64,000 bases of DNA from Salvelinus alpinus (taxonomy: Eukaryota > Chordata > Actinopteri > Salmoniformes > Salmonidae): the NCBI RefSeq assembly GCF_045679555.1, contig NC_092091.1:16416572-16480571 (forward strand). Direction: 5' to 3'. The position numbers were made by a program, and so were the translations under genes. The notes beneath the pieces were generated by a model, which was not told the DNA's origin, did not search any database, and was given only the letters and a program-made list of their open reading frames with translations. This document shows positions 11,205 to 22,853 of this stretch, piece by piece. Within the stretch, counting starts at the first letter, position 1; every line of letters begins with the position of its first letter.

Positions 11205-12090
11205 CAGGGGTGTAAAGTAAGTAAGTAAAAATACTTGAAAGTATTACTTAAGTAAATGTTTTGGGTATCTGTACTTTTCTTTACTATTTATATTTTTGAC
11301 AACTTTTACTTCACTACATTCCTAAAGAAAATTATGTACCCTTTACTCCATACATTTTCCTCGACACCCAAAACTACTTGTTACATTTTGAATGCTTAGC
11401 AGGACAGGAAAATGGTACAATTCACACACTTATCAAGATAACATCCCTGGTCATCCCTACTGCCTCTGATCTGACGCACTCACTGAACACATGCTTTGTT
11501 TGTAAATGACAGTGTTGGATCGTGCCCCTGTGTTATGGCTCTCGTTTGTCGAAGGAAGAGTGGACCAAAGCTCAGCGTGGAAAGCGTTCATGATTCCTTT
11601 ATTTCAAAAACACTCAAACAAAATAACAAACGTGAAAACGAAAGCGCACAGTTCTGTCAGGCAGAAAACACGAAACAGAAAACAAGATCCCACAAAACCC
11701 AAAAGGAAAATGACAACTTATGTATAATCCTCAATCAGAGACAACGATAGACAGCTGCCTCTGATTGGGAAACACACACGGCCAAAAACAAAGTAATAGA
11801 AAACATAGACTTTCCCACCCGAGTCACACCCTGACCAAACCAAACATAGAAATAATAAGGAACTCTAAGGTCAGGGCGTGACACCCTGGCTATCTGTAAA
11901 TTTAAAAAACAAGAAAATGGTGCTGTCTGGTTTACTTAATATAAGGAATTAGAAATGATTTATACTTTTATTTTTGATACTTAAATATCTTTTAGCAATT
12001 ATATTTACTTTTGATAATTAAGTATGTTTAAAACCAAATACGTTCGACTTTTACTCAATTATGATAGGTCGGGTACTTTTTCCATCACTG
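11205..12090. mobile_element. hAT-type non-autonomous element with nested solo LTR
   Basis: Left end CAGGGGTGTAAAGTAA and right end CCATCACTG, flanked by TTCAGAAG and TTCAGGAG (8 bp, one mismatch), as for hAT insertions. The interior (AAATACTT and CTTAAGTA runs) matches the copy at 40892-41492 in inverted orientation. A solo LTR (11531-11883) sits inside. Confidence 0.8.
11531..11883 (-). mobile_element. Solo LTR, nested
   Basis: 353 bp running from TGTTATGG to GCGTGACA, flanked on both sides by CCCTG (11526-11530 and 11884-11888), a perfect 5-bp target duplication. In minus orientation it begins TGTCACGCCCTGACC and shares several blocks (GTCTCTGATTGAG, GAGGCAGCTGT) with the LTR at 20334-20758. 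No internal retroelement sequence, so it is the product of LTR-LTR recombination. Confidence 0.85.
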
Positions 12091-12299
12091 TTCAGGAGAC
12101 TCCTTGGAGGAGATTTACTGTCAGTGATTTCCTGGGGAAGAGATGCAGTCTGCTGGACCTGATTTAATGTGGCCTTGGTTCAACTCTAGCTGGGATGCGT
12201 TGATCATCATTTGGCTGCTGATCCTCTGTTTCCACTTCCAAATGGAGGATGTTTTTCTTATTACATTTTCTTATTACTTAAAATTAGAAATTTAGTGAA

Positions 12300-12362
12300 G
12301 AACTGTTTTTTTTAACTTGTCAGGCGAGTCAGTTAAGAACAAATTCTTATTTACAATGACGG
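12300..12362. mobile_element. Short LINE-tail fragment
   Basis: The motif GTCAGTTAAGAACAAATTC (cf. GAGTCAGTTAAGAACAAATT) followed by TTATTTACAATGACGGC is the kind of retroelement end seen repeatedly in salmonid DNA. Too short to classify. Confidence 0.45.
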
Positions 12363-12365
12363 CAT

Positions 12366-12675
12366 CGTTGTTATTCAGATAGTCAGGACTCTGTCAATGT
12401 TACGACCTGGTTGTTATTCAGATAGTCAGGACCTTTTCAATGTTACGACCTGGTTGTTATTCAGATAGTCAGGACCTTTTCAGTGTTACGACCTGGTTGT
12501 TATTCAGATAGTCAGGACCTTTTCAGTGTTACGACCTGGTTGTTATTCAGATAGTCAGGACCTTTTCAGTGTTACGACCTGGTTGTTATTCAGATAGTTA
12601 GGACTTTTTCAGTGTTACGGCCTGGTTGTTATTCAGATAGTCAGGACCTTTCAATGTTACGACTTGGTTGTAGGA
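12366..12675. repeat. 43-bp minisatellite
   Basis: Seven tandem copies of a unit beginning TGTTATTCAGATAGTCAGGA and ending TGTTACGACCTGGT. The copies differ mainly at CTTTTCA versus CTCTGTCA and AGTG versus AATG. Confidence 0.92.
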
Positions 12676-14640
12676 CAGATGCCGTGCGGAAATATGACAT
12701 GACATTGATAGATGAAAAATGCTCACATTTGGTAGTCATATCGCCTATACTGGCATACCCAGTGTGCAGCCAAGCATGTTCTATCAGTAATATAATGACT
12801 TGCGGTGGGTTCTGGCTTATTTCAAACCCATGAGCATGTGAGAGAACACACTGCTGGTGGACAGTCAGCCCTAGAAACAGAGCCAGCATTCACAAGGTAG
12901 CATTTATCAGTTGTCTAGAGTCAACATATGGAAGCAATCTACTTCAGCTAAGTCCCCTTCTGTTTTCCTCATGATCATCATGGTCATTATTTCACCGACC
13001 TGAACCTGCTTCTGCCTGAAGCAAAGACCAAAAAACAGACACCACTGGCGGCTTGCACATTATAGTTGGCAGAGATTTGGGTTGACCTTGTGTCTGTTTC
13101 CTGTCTCTTTATCCAGAAAGAACTGAAATGTCTTTATAATACCAACAGTTTACAGAGCCAACAGGGCCTTTCCTCCTATTTGTGATCATCCAATGATACC
13201 CTCTGACATTCAGTCACTGTTTTATCGCCTTTACTGCTGTACCAAGCTCACAGTACAATGACAGAATAGGAAGGGTTACACTGTACCCCAAATCCAGGTT
13301 AACCATAACAGGTTAACCATTACCAGAGCCACCAATAATGCATGTTAACTACGACTGTATCAGCAATTGAGGCATTTTCTGGATGTGCGGAAACTAAAGC
13401 GAACGAAGCTGGTCAGAATGGATTGCCTTGCTGCCATGGACCGGTGCCAAATGCCCGATCATTAGCCGATCATTAAGAGTATCTCTACCGCTCCTGCTGT
13501 CTCTAGAGAGTTGAAAACAGCAGGTCTGGGACAGGTAGCACGTCCCCAGGATGCAGGCGGCTCATAGCAGGGATATGAGGTCATACTGCTGCCAGCCTGC
13601 TCTAATGACCCATAGTAACCCAGTCAAGACTCTTCCTGTTGGAACTGTTTGGATGTTGAGCCTTTCGCTTCAGCCTGTGGAATGGTCCAGGTCCTGAGAA
13701 CATTGGGCTATGGCTATCATAAATGGCATCCTGTCAAAAGTAGTGCACTATATAGGGAATAAGGAGCCATTTCGGACATAGCCCAGGTCTCTTGGGTTAT
13801 AGAAGCCTCTGTTCCCATAGAAAAGCCAGGGCCTCTGCCTGCTGCAGACTAGGAAGAATGTGCGCCCCATGGAGGATTGAATGTGAGACATACTGACCCT
13901 GGTGGCATTAGGAATTAGAATGGGAATGTAGTCTCAAAGCCCCATGCACATTGTGAATATCTGGTTGATTACAGTTTTTTCCCCTGATGACGAATGACCA
14001 TACATGTAACAGCAGAACTGGATACGATAAGGAATATGTACTTGTACTACCAAACTAGGCCCCAAATACAGGCCTTCGGACACACATTATTAACATGAAC
14101 TTAAAAACAAGAGATGTGTGATTTACAGTCATTTGGTTTGCTGTGGTTAATTTTCCCCAATCACTCCATAGGTTTCCCGAGTTTTGCCTATAGCTTTAAT
14201 ACAGTAATTTACCTCATTTCACCAGTCCCAGGAATGGTCAGTAGAGGGCATGTTTGCACTGTTTAACTTCAACTTGTTTGGGTATCTAGCTGCTATGTTA
14301 GCTAGTACTATTGACTGAAGCTGTGCTGTTATTAAACAGCTGATCATGCAAAACATAGCCTTTTGACCATAGGCTTTAATTCTGAGGGACATTAACCCAA
14401 ATTACTTATATAAATAAACAAGGCACAAAATATCTCACGGATTAAAGAGCAATCCACCTTTTGAAAGAGGTTAATCAAAAGTACTCAGTCAATAGTGAAG
14501 AAATACATTTTGCTTTGGATGAACTGCTGGTGTTTTCTGGTATTTTCTTTGTCTTTCCCTATGGTCGTTAGAATAATCAGCCATCCTTACCCTCCCTGGT
14601 TAGTCTCATTGTAAAAAAGGCCATGCCTGTGCACGTGACT
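12676..14640. other. Intergenic, no gene recognised
   Basis: A dispersed repeat fragment with TAGTGCACTATATAGGG lies near 13725-13790; related pieces are at 50455-50510 and 62765-62880. The rest shows no long frame, splice-paired exon or tandem array. Confidence 0.55.
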
Positions 14641-14989
14641 TTCCCCACAGTTCTGTTCTTTTTTTCTTTTTCATTATTACATTTCAAATTAGAATACAAT
14701 AACAAAAAAAACATAGGACATCACTACATGTATATTTTCTCTGAAGAAACATAAATAACATTTAAGTAAAAAAAATAAAAAATCATTACACATGAATTGA
14801 GTTTCAAAAGTACCTAAAATAAAATAAATAAAATAAGGTCAGGGGTCACAATTGTACCAACCTATGATAGGGTTATAAGAATACGGTGTTTTTTTTGTTT
14901 TTAACTACTGCTAGAGATTTTATTAAATATTAGATTTCAAGTAAAAATATATTTCATTTGGGGACAGATTTCAAATATTTCTTTGTGTA

Positions 14990-15666
14990 CAGTAATCCCT
15001 CGTTTATCGCGGGGGTTACGTTCCGAAAATGACCCGCGATAAGTGAAATCCGCGAAATAGAAAACTTCTTTTTTTTTTACAATTAGCAACTATTACATGT
15101 ATACAAATACAGTGACTCACGTGTAGGCCGTTTCACTGCTCTTCAGACTGGGCCGCTGCATCCTGACTGCGCTCTGCAGTGTTCTCTTCTTCTGAAGCCC
15201 GCGGTGCAGGTGTGTTTGTTCGGGAGAAGAGCATAGTGATAGGCAGCTGTTGTCGCTCTTTTTTCTTCTTTGCAAAAAGATCCTTGTACACCGACATGCC
15301 ACCATCGATTACGTTGGAGAACTGTAATGAACGGCTCATCAAAGGGTCCCATTCCTCAGCTACTCGCTTAAGTTCAGTGGCCATTCGCACCATGGTTGCT
15401 AAGCGACCAAGCGTTAGTCCTTCCTTCCTTCCTGGCCAACTTAATGTAAATTTGCCAAGCTGTTTTATGTACGTACACATAACTGCACGAGACGACAAAA
15501 TGATAGCACAATTCGTAGCATGTTTTGATACAAGAAGCGGGAGTGAGTTTTTAGCGAATCAGAATGCAGAGCACAATGCACCAAAAAAAAATAAAAAATG
15601 CATTATGAAAATCCGCGAAATAGCGAATCCGCGATAAGTGAACCGCGAAGTGGCGAGGGATCACTG
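14990..15666 (-). mobile_element. Tigger/pogo-type element, internally deleted
   Basis: Terminal inverted repeats CAGTAATCCCTCGTTTATCG and its partner ending GCGAGGGATCACTG are flanked by TA on both sides. Both subterminal regions carry the CGCGATAAGTGAA motif. 677 bp, retaining a transposase C-terminal piece. It has landed inside an AT-rich stretch. A shorter sibling is nested at 29364-29787. Confidence 0.88.
15133..15430 (-). pseudogene. Tigger1-like transposase C-terminal fragment
   Basis: The minus frame reads through VAEEWDPLMSRSLQFSNVID, GGMSVYKDLFAKKKKERQQL and PITMLFSRTNTPAP before a stop. This order (helical block, then a tyrosine/lysine-rich segment, then a short hydrophobic motif and proline-rich tail) resembles the C-terminal tail of Tigger1/TIGD1-type proteins. 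The CENP-B-like DNA-binding and DDE domains are missing. Family call rests on resemblance only. Confidence 0.6.
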
Positions 15667-15816
15667 TATATACATTTACCAGAGAGAATTAAGAAATTAA
15701 AGACAAAGTCATTAGTTTTGTTTTCATTTGAATAATAACATATTACATATTTCATTGAAAGTACATGGGTCTTATTTATGAAATAAAAAATGTAAATACT
15801 AAATTCAGTCCAGAAT

Positions 15817-16124
15817 AACTCCTAAAAAATTTGCATTATAGTTTCGCCTTCTTTATCACAGATATGTCCTCTAAATCCATGAATTTAGACAAGTTATTGC
15901 AAGGGTATATTTTGTGCAAGATTTTAAACTGAATTTATTTTACTTTATTTGATATACAAAATTTGTGAGGGAGCAACCAAACTTTCTTCCATTCAATTTC
16001 AGTAATATATGCATTCCAGAAGAATTTCCCTCTAGGAGAGATCTTGTTCTTGGAGTTAAAAAGTTATCTAAAGGGGCCTCCCGAGTGGCACAGCGGTCAG
16101 CATAATAAAATAATACAATAATCA
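15817..16124 (-). mobile_element. L1-clade LINE fragment plus SINE head (left inverted arm)
   Basis: On the minus strand it encodes pieces such as WKKVWLLPHKFCISNK and FKILHKIYPCNNLSKFMDLE, resembling the C-terminal region of L1-clade RT proteins. At 16077-16100 it ends in the first 24 nt or so of a tRNA-derived SINE (CCTCCCGAGTGGCACAGCGG). A near-identical inverted copy is at 18438-18753. Confidence 0.65.
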
Positions 16125-16510
16125 CTTCAACATTTTTACATTAAAATAAACAAAAGATTTTGCCCCTTCTCAACTGTCTATCACATCCTCCTGGTTTCCA
16201 TCAATCCGAGTGCCCGAATGCACATTTAGACTCTGACCCCTCCCACTCCAGGTCAGAGACTGGCTATCATTGTCGGCAGATGAAGACGCACATTCAGCTG
16301 CCGATCAAGTTGTCATTGTGTTTACTAGGAAGATTGTGCGTTTACTCGGAATAAGTCCATTCCTATGTATCACACAAAAATCACTTTCTAATAGAAGCAG
16401 CTGTGTCCGTGTGTATAGTGGTAACAGACAACTGTCTAGTAATGGGCCTCAACATTACGTTCTGACAGGACAACACTGAATTGATCTTACTGAATCAGCA
16501 TAAGTTACTA
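16125..16510. other. Nothing recognised between LINE arm and minisatellite
   Basis: Short plus-strand frames only; no recognisable product. Confidence 0.5.
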
Positions 16511-17200
16511 GCGGGCGAGGGCATTCACAGCCGACCACTCAGACAGGTGAGGGCATTCACAGCCGACCGCTCAGACGGGTGAGGGCATTCACAGCCGACC
16601 GCTCAGACGGGTGAGGGCATTCACAGCCGACCGCTCAGACGGGTGAGGGCATTCACAGCCGACCGCTCAGACGGGTGAGGGCATTCACAGCCGACCGCTC
16701 AGACAGGTGAGGGCATTCACAGCAGACCGCTCAGACGGGTGAGGGCATTCACAGCCGACCGCTCAGACGGGTGAGGGCATTCACAGCCGACCGCTCAGAC
16801 GGGTGAGGGCATTCACAGCCGACCGCTCAGACGGGTGAGGGCATTCACAGCCGACCGCTCAGACGGGTGAGGGCATTCACAGCCGACCGCTCAGACGGGT
16901 GAGGGCATTCACAGCCGACCGCTCAGACGGGTGAGGGCATTCACAGCCGACCGCTCAGACGGGTGAGGGCATTCACAGCCGACCGCTCAGACGGGTGAGG
17001 GCATTCACAGCCGACCGCTCAGACGGGTGAGGGCATTCACAGCCGACCGCTCAGACGGGTGAGGGCATTCACAGCCGACCGCTCAGGCGGGTGAGGGCAT
17101 TCACAGCCGACCGCTCAGACGGGTGAGGGCATTCACAGCCGACCGCTCAGACGGGTGAGGGCATTCACAGCCGACCGCTCAGAAGGGTGAGGGCATACCA
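16511..17200. repeat. 32-bp minisatellite
   Basis: About 21 tandem units of GTGAGGGCATTCACAGCCGA followed by CCGCTCAGACGG. Copies are nearly identical, with occasional ACAGG, GCGGG or AAGGG variants, suggesting recent homogenisation. It is GC-rich inside AT-rich surroundings. Confidence 0.96.
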
Positions 17201-17684
17201 GCCAACCTTTTTTACATTAATGTCACAACGTCATTAAATATTGCTCCCCATTAGTCTCATAAATGTAACACAAGCTGAGCCGCATAAGTGACCCAGGTTG
17301 TAAAGTAATTTAAGGTCGTTATGTGTCCACCCCGCTCAGGTCATCGTAAAAGTTCAGTGTGCTGTTAGATTTAATGCCTGCTCAAAATCTCATTACGTTT
17401 CTTCTCTATTTGTGTTGCGTCCAAGTCCCCATATGTTTTCATTTTGTGCAGATTGTAACCTACTGTACATGCAAGGTATAGCTTCTGCTTCCCTTGACTT
17501 GGCAGGATAATAGCTGCTTGAATATCAGTGTAACTCTGTACGTACGCACGCACAGACACACGTCAGACCTTGATTGATGAAGATTTATTTCTCATTCAAT
17601 TCCATCCTGCATCTGATATACTGTAATCTGTGTTTCCATGGCCAGAGAGTTAATTGTGTCACTTCTAAAGTGAACAACACATCT
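17201..17684. other. Nothing recognised
   Basis: Unique-looking sequence without repeats or exons that I can support. Confidence 0.45.
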
Positions 17685-17832
17685 GGTAGTTTAGCGGTTA
17701 AGTGTGTTAGGCAAGTAACTGAAAGGTTGCTGGTTTGAATCTCTGGCCTGACCAGGGAAAACATTTGTTGATGTGCCCTTGAACAAGGCACTTAATCCTA
17801 ATTGCTCTGGATAAGAGTGTCCGCTCAAATGT
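17685..17832 (+). mobile_element. tRNA-derived SINE (V-SINE-like)
   Basis: A tRNA-like head with an A-box region (TAGTTTAGCGGTTAAG) and a B-box-like GGTTTGAATCTC is followed by the conserved core GAACAAGGCACTTAATCC and TGCTCTGGATAAGAGTGTC. The latter is the hallmark tail of teleost V-SINEs. Relatives are at 53828-53993 and 57758-57923. Confidence 0.7.
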
Positions 17833-18437
17833 TACTTAGTGTGTTTTTTTGTCATTCAGTACGGGAGAGATTTAAGTTATCTCTGTTTCAAAACGGTCCT
17901 GTCCCCTGGCCCTCTACTCTACCCTGGTTTGAGTAAGTACAGTCAGGTATCTGGATGTCAAATGTCTCAAACAAAAATGTTCAATAAATGGAGATTAAAA
18001 AAGAAAAGAAACATCTGGCGCAACAAAACAAATATTCAAGTCTATAAATATGTTGGCCGCGATTATTCAGGGGGCCACAAAAGGCAAATAAATGTTTGAG
18101 TGGATTGCAGGAGGCCGAGGCATTGGAGGTTTGGAGAGGAATGCATTCATCATCATCTCCAGGGGTCAATAATAGAGTTGTGGGAACTCAAAGAACCAAT
18201 AAGCAGGTCTCTGTTAGCCAGGCCACTGCTGCAATGGAGAGATGAGGATACCTGATAATGGAATAATGAGACATTTTATTGTCTATACTGTCCCTTCCAC
18301 ACACTTTTTTTCCCAGTTTATACAATAGTCCATTATTACATTAGGACATGAAGGTCAGCCAATCAGGAACATTTCAAGAACTGCTTCCTCAAGAACTGCT
18401 CCCTCACACATTTTGTATATCAAATAAAGTAAAATTA

Positions 18438-18753
18438 AGTAATTATTGTACTATTTTATTATGCTGACCACTGCGCCACTCGGGAGGCCGCTTAAGATAT
18501 CTTTTTAACTCCAAGAACAATATCTCTCCTAGGGGGAAATTCTTCTGGAATGCATATATTACTGAAATTGAATGGAAGAAAGTTTGGTTGCTCCCTCACA
18601 AATTTTGTATATCAAATAAAGTAAAATAAATTCAGTTTAAAATCTTGCACAAAATATACCCTTGCAATAACTTGTCTAAATTCATGGACTTAGAGGACAT
18701 ATCTGCGATAAAGAAGGCGCAACTACAATACACATTTTTTAGGAGTTATTATT
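18438..18753 (+). mobile_element. L1-clade LINE fragment plus SINE head (right inverted arm)
   Basis: Inverted partner of 15817-16124, with a handful of substitutions over about 310 bp. It begins with the shared ATTATTGTACTATTTTATTATGC, then the SINE head (minus), then the L1 coding relic. Immediately upstream (about 18398-18437) is a second, direct copy of its inner segment CTCCCTCACA..TTTGTATATC. Confidence 0.65.
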
Positions 18754-18860
18754 TTTAGCAAGAGTGCCACCTGGTGGTAGATTATGACAGTGACATTGGT
18801 CTGGGGGAGTGCTGCGGTGTTGGGGTCAATTCCATTCAGAAAGTACATTTAAATTCCAAT

Positions 18861-19867
18861 ACCATCACACCTCCTCCTCCATGCTTCACGGTGAGAACCT
18901 CATATGTGTTAATCCGTTAATCCGTTCACCTACTCTGCGTCTCACAAAGACACGGCGGTTTGAACCAAAATTCGCAAATTTGGACTCATCAGACCAAAGG
19001 ACAGATTTCCATCGGTTTAATGTCCATTGCTCGTGTTTATTGGCCCAAGCAAGTCTCTTCTTCTTATTGGTGTCCTTTAGTAGTAGTTTCTTTGCAGCAA
19101 ATTGACCATGAATGCCTGATTCACACAGTCTCCTCTGAACAGTTGATGTTGAGATGTGTCTGTTACTTGAACTTTGCAAGGTTTAATCTGAGGTGCAGTT
19201 ACTTGCCGATTTCGGAGGCTGGTAACTCTAATGAACTTATGCTCTGCAGCAGAGGTAACTTTTGGTCTTTCTTTCCTGTGGCGGTCCTTATGAGAGCCAG
19301 TTTCATCATAGTGCTTGATGGTTTTTGCAATTGCACTTGAAGAAACTTTCAAAGTTCTTGAAATGTTCCTGATTGGCTGACCTTCATGTCCTAAAGTAAT
19401 GATGGACTATTGTTTCTCTTTGCTTATTTGCGCTGTTCTTGCCATAATATGGACTTGGCTTGTTACCAAATAGGGCAATATTCTGTATACCACCCCTTCC
19501 GTGTCACAACACAACTGATTGGCTCCAACGCATTAAGAAGGAAAGAAATTCCACAAATTAACTTTTAACAAGGCACACCTGTTACTTGAAATGCATTCCA
19601 GGTGACTACCTCATGAAGCTGGTTGAGAGAATGCCAAGAGTGTGCAAAGCTGTCATCAAGGCAAAGGTTGACTACTTTGAGAATATCAAATATAAAATAT
19701 ATTTAGATTTGTTTAACACTTTTTTTGGTTACTACAGTATATGATTCCATATGTGTTATTTCATAGTTTTGATGACTTCACAATTATTCTACAATATAGA
19801 AAATGGTAAAAAATAAAGAAAAACCCTTGAATGAGTAGGTGTGTCCAAACTTTTGACTGGTGCTCTA
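18861..19867 (-). mobile_element. Truncated Tc1-like transposon
   Basis: The right end carries the TIR that reads GTGTCCAAACTTTTGACTGG before TGCTCTA. The left TIR is missing; homology stops abruptly near 18861. The interior encodes a frameshifted minus-strand transposase. Confidence 0.85.
18886..19352 (-). pseudogene. Tc1 transposase remnant
   Basis: Two overlapping frames. 19077-19352 holds the helix-turn-helix region ([40 protein letters not shown]). 18886-19179 continues with [20 protein letters not shown] and [20 protein letters not shown], the first catalytic aspartate block. The frame change lies near 19120-19180, and the second Asp and Glu are lost with the truncation. Confidence 0.85.
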
Positions 19868-20089
19868 TGTGCAGTGGACTGCTGCCACTGCTACATGGAC
19901 ACACAGTCCATACATGAGAAAGGAAAACGATCATTTATCTGCCTGTGCCATATTGTACAGTACAGTACTCTCATCTCACTTTTGCAAGATCTCTTTTGAA
20001 CACCACACTTTTATTAATTCTTTGCCTCTCAGTCACAATGGTGACTGTATGTAATGTATGTGATATCAACAGAAAGGTATCTTTTCTGG

Positions 20090-22672
20090 GTGATTGAAAT
20101 ATTGACTGGCTTTCATCAAGCTCCCCACTTAAGAAAAAACCTTAACCAGTGCCTGCAACATGGTTCAGGTTATCAGTCAACCTACCAGGGTAGTTACAAA
20201 CAGTACAGGAATGAAATCATCAACATGTATTGATCACATCTTTACTAATGCTGCAGACATTTGCTTGAAAGCAGTATCCAGATCCTTCGGATGTATTGAT
20301 CACAATCTAGTAGCCATATCAAGGAAAACCAATTGTCACTGGCCTTAGTTATCTTTGTTTTCATTATTATTTTAGTTAGGTCAGGGTGTGACATGGGGAA
20401 TGTATGTGTTTTGGTTTGTCTAGGGGTTTGTACGTTTAATGGGTCAGTGTCTTGTCTAGGTGTTTGTATGTCTATGGCTGCCTAGATTGGTTCTCAATTA
20501 GAGGCAGCTGTGGTTTATTGTCTCTGATTGAGAGCCATATTTAAGGCAGCCATAGGCATTTGGGTTTTGGTGGGTAATTGTCTATGTTGAACGTTTGTTG
20601 CTTGTCTATGCACTTACGTCGTTAGCTTCACGGTCGTTTGTTGTTTAGTTTGTATGCAGTGTTCGTTTTCGTGTTTTTTCCCTTCTCTAAATAAAAGAGA
20701 ATGTATTTTGCACACGCTGCGCCTTGGTCCTCTCTCTCACCCATAGACGATCGTGACACCAATGTTCCAATGGCTGGGCCTAATATAGCGTATACGAGGT
20801 CATACAATACATTTTGTAGTGATTCCTATGTTGTAGATGTAAAGAATATTTCTTGGTCCATTATGTGTAATGAGGAACAAACAGATGCTGCACTTGAAAT
20901 TGCTTATTCCAGTTACTAATAAGCATGCACCCATTAAGAAAATGACTGTAAAAACAGTTACATCCCTGTGGATTGATGAGGAATTGATAAATGATATGGT
21001 TGAGAGGGATGAGGCAAAAGGAATGGCAAATAAGTCTGGCTGCACAACCGATTGGCAAAGTATTGCAAATTGAGATCATGTGACAAAGCTAAATAAAAGG
21101 AAGAAGAAACTACAATATGAAACAAAGATAAATGTCATAGAGAACGTTAGTAAAAAGCTTTGGGAAAAAGGCAAACTCAGCTCCATCATTCATTGAATCA
21201 AAACCAACTGATATTGCCAACTACTTCAATTATTTTTCCATTGGCAAGATTAGAAAACTTAGGCATGACATGCCAGCAACAAATGCTGACACTACACATT
21301 CAAGTATATCTGAACAAATTATGAAAAATGTATTGTTGTCCATCCACAATGACAAGCCACCGGGGTCTGACAACTTAAATGGAAAATTACTGAGGATAAT
21401 AGCAGACAATATTGCCACTCCTATTTGCCATATTTTCAATTTAAGCCTACTAGAAAGTGTGTGCCCCCAGACTTGGAGCGAAGCAAAAATCATTCCGCTA
21501 CCTAAGAGTAGTAAAACCCCCTTTCTTAGCTCAAATAACTGACCAATCAGCCTGTTACCAACCTTTAATAAACGTTTGGAAAATATAGTATTTACCAGAT
21601 TCAATGCTATTTTACAGTAAACAAATTGACAACAAACCTTCAACATGTTTATAGGGAAGGACATTCTCCAAGCACAGCACTTACATAAATGACTGATGAA
21701 TGGCTGAGAGAAATTGATGATAAAACGATTGAAAAGGGCTGCTTTATTAGACTTCAGTGCGGCTTTTAACATTATCGATCATAGTCTGCTGCTGGAAAAA
21801 CTTGTGTGTTATGGCTTTAGACCCCCTGCTATATTGTGCATACATAGTTAACTGTCTAATAGAAAACAGAGGGTGTTCTTTAATGGAAGCCTCTCCAACA
21901 TAATCCAGGTAGAATCAGGAATTCCCCAGGGCAGCTGTCTAGGCCCCGTACTTTATTCAATCTTTACTAATGACATGCCACTGGCTTTGAGTAAAGCCAC
22001 AAACAGACACTTAGGAAAATTGCAATTGGCTCAGAACAGGGCAGCAGGGCCTGCCCTTGGATGTACACAGAGAGCTAATATTAATAATATGCATGTCAAG
22101 CTCTCCTGGCTCAAAGTGGAGGAGAGATTGACTTCATCACTACTTGTATTTATGAGAGGTATTGACATGTTGAATGTACCGAGCTGTCTGTTTGAACTAC
22201 TGGCACACAGCTCGGACACCCATGCATACCCCACAAGACATGCCACAAGAGGTCTCTTCACAGTCCCCAAGTCCAGAACAGACCATGGGAGGCACACAGT
22301 AATACATAGAGCCATGACTACATGGAACTCTGTTCCACATCAAGTAACTGATGCAAGCAGTAAAATTAGATTTAAAAAACAGATAGAAATACAACTTACA
22401 GAACAGCAGGGACTGTGAAGCAACACAAACATAGGCATAGACACATGCATACACACACATGATAACATACACACTATACACACATGTACACATGGATATT
22501 GTACTGTAGATATGTGGTAGTGGTGGAGTAGGGGCCTGAGGGCACACCATGTGTTGTGAAGTCTGTGAATGTATTGTAATGTTTTAAAAATTCTATGAAC
22601 TGCCTTAATATTGCTGGACCCCAGGAAGATCCATATGGGATCCATAATAAATACAAATAAATACAAATGGGG
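20090..22672 (+). mobile_element. LINE copy, interrupted by a solo LTR and internally deleted
   Basis: Consecutive relic frames: an endonuclease-end segment (20160-20345, STCIDHIFTNAADICLKA), a linker (20870-21073, TSLWIDEELINDMVERDEAK) and RT blocks (21270-21542, DKPPGSDNLNGKLLRIIADN; 21873-22418, VESGIPQGSCLGPVLYSIFT). The last frame runs from LALSKA straight into TNRHLGKLQLAQNRAA, skipping the expected YADD box and everything up to the C-terminal domain, so a deletion fused the two in frame. The 3' end is AATAAATACAAATAAATACA. CR1/L2-like by order of motifs; clade not certain. Confidence 0.8.
20334..20758 (+). mobile_element. Solo LTR with perfect 5-bp target duplication
   Basis: 425 bp from TGTCACTGGCC to GATCGTGACA, flanked by CCAAT at 20329-20333 and 20759-20763. 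Contains an AATAAA-type signal (CTAAATAAAAGAGAATG, about 20690). It interrupts the LINE frame at the residues reading RKTN. Gypsy/BEL-type by duplication length; no coding sequence remains. Confidence 0.92.
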
Positions 22673-22853
22673 CTAGTTCGTAGGCATGACACGTCTCTCT
22701 TGTGACTTTTGGGCCTCTGTTTTGTTTTTCATTATCTATTTTAGATGGAGTACTTTCACCTGCATGACGCACCTTCCAGGGTTACTGTCTGTAGTAGTAG
22801 AGTTGAGATGAATAATAGAGCCTTGCTATTGGGTAAAAGTGCTGGGATATATA

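Noticed and set aside
16511-17200. CRISPR-like regular array (32-bp units)
   Set aside because: Contiguous tandem units with no unique spacers, in a vertebrate genome; it is a minisatellite. The same applies to 1927-2566 and 49756-50165.
17685-17832. tRNA gene
   Set aside because: Only a tRNA-like SINE head with degenerate A and B boxes, followed by a SINE core; no cloverleaf.
22197-22666. Minus-strand frames of over 100 codons opposite the LINE
   Set aside because: Shadow of the LINE coding relic and its 3' tail.
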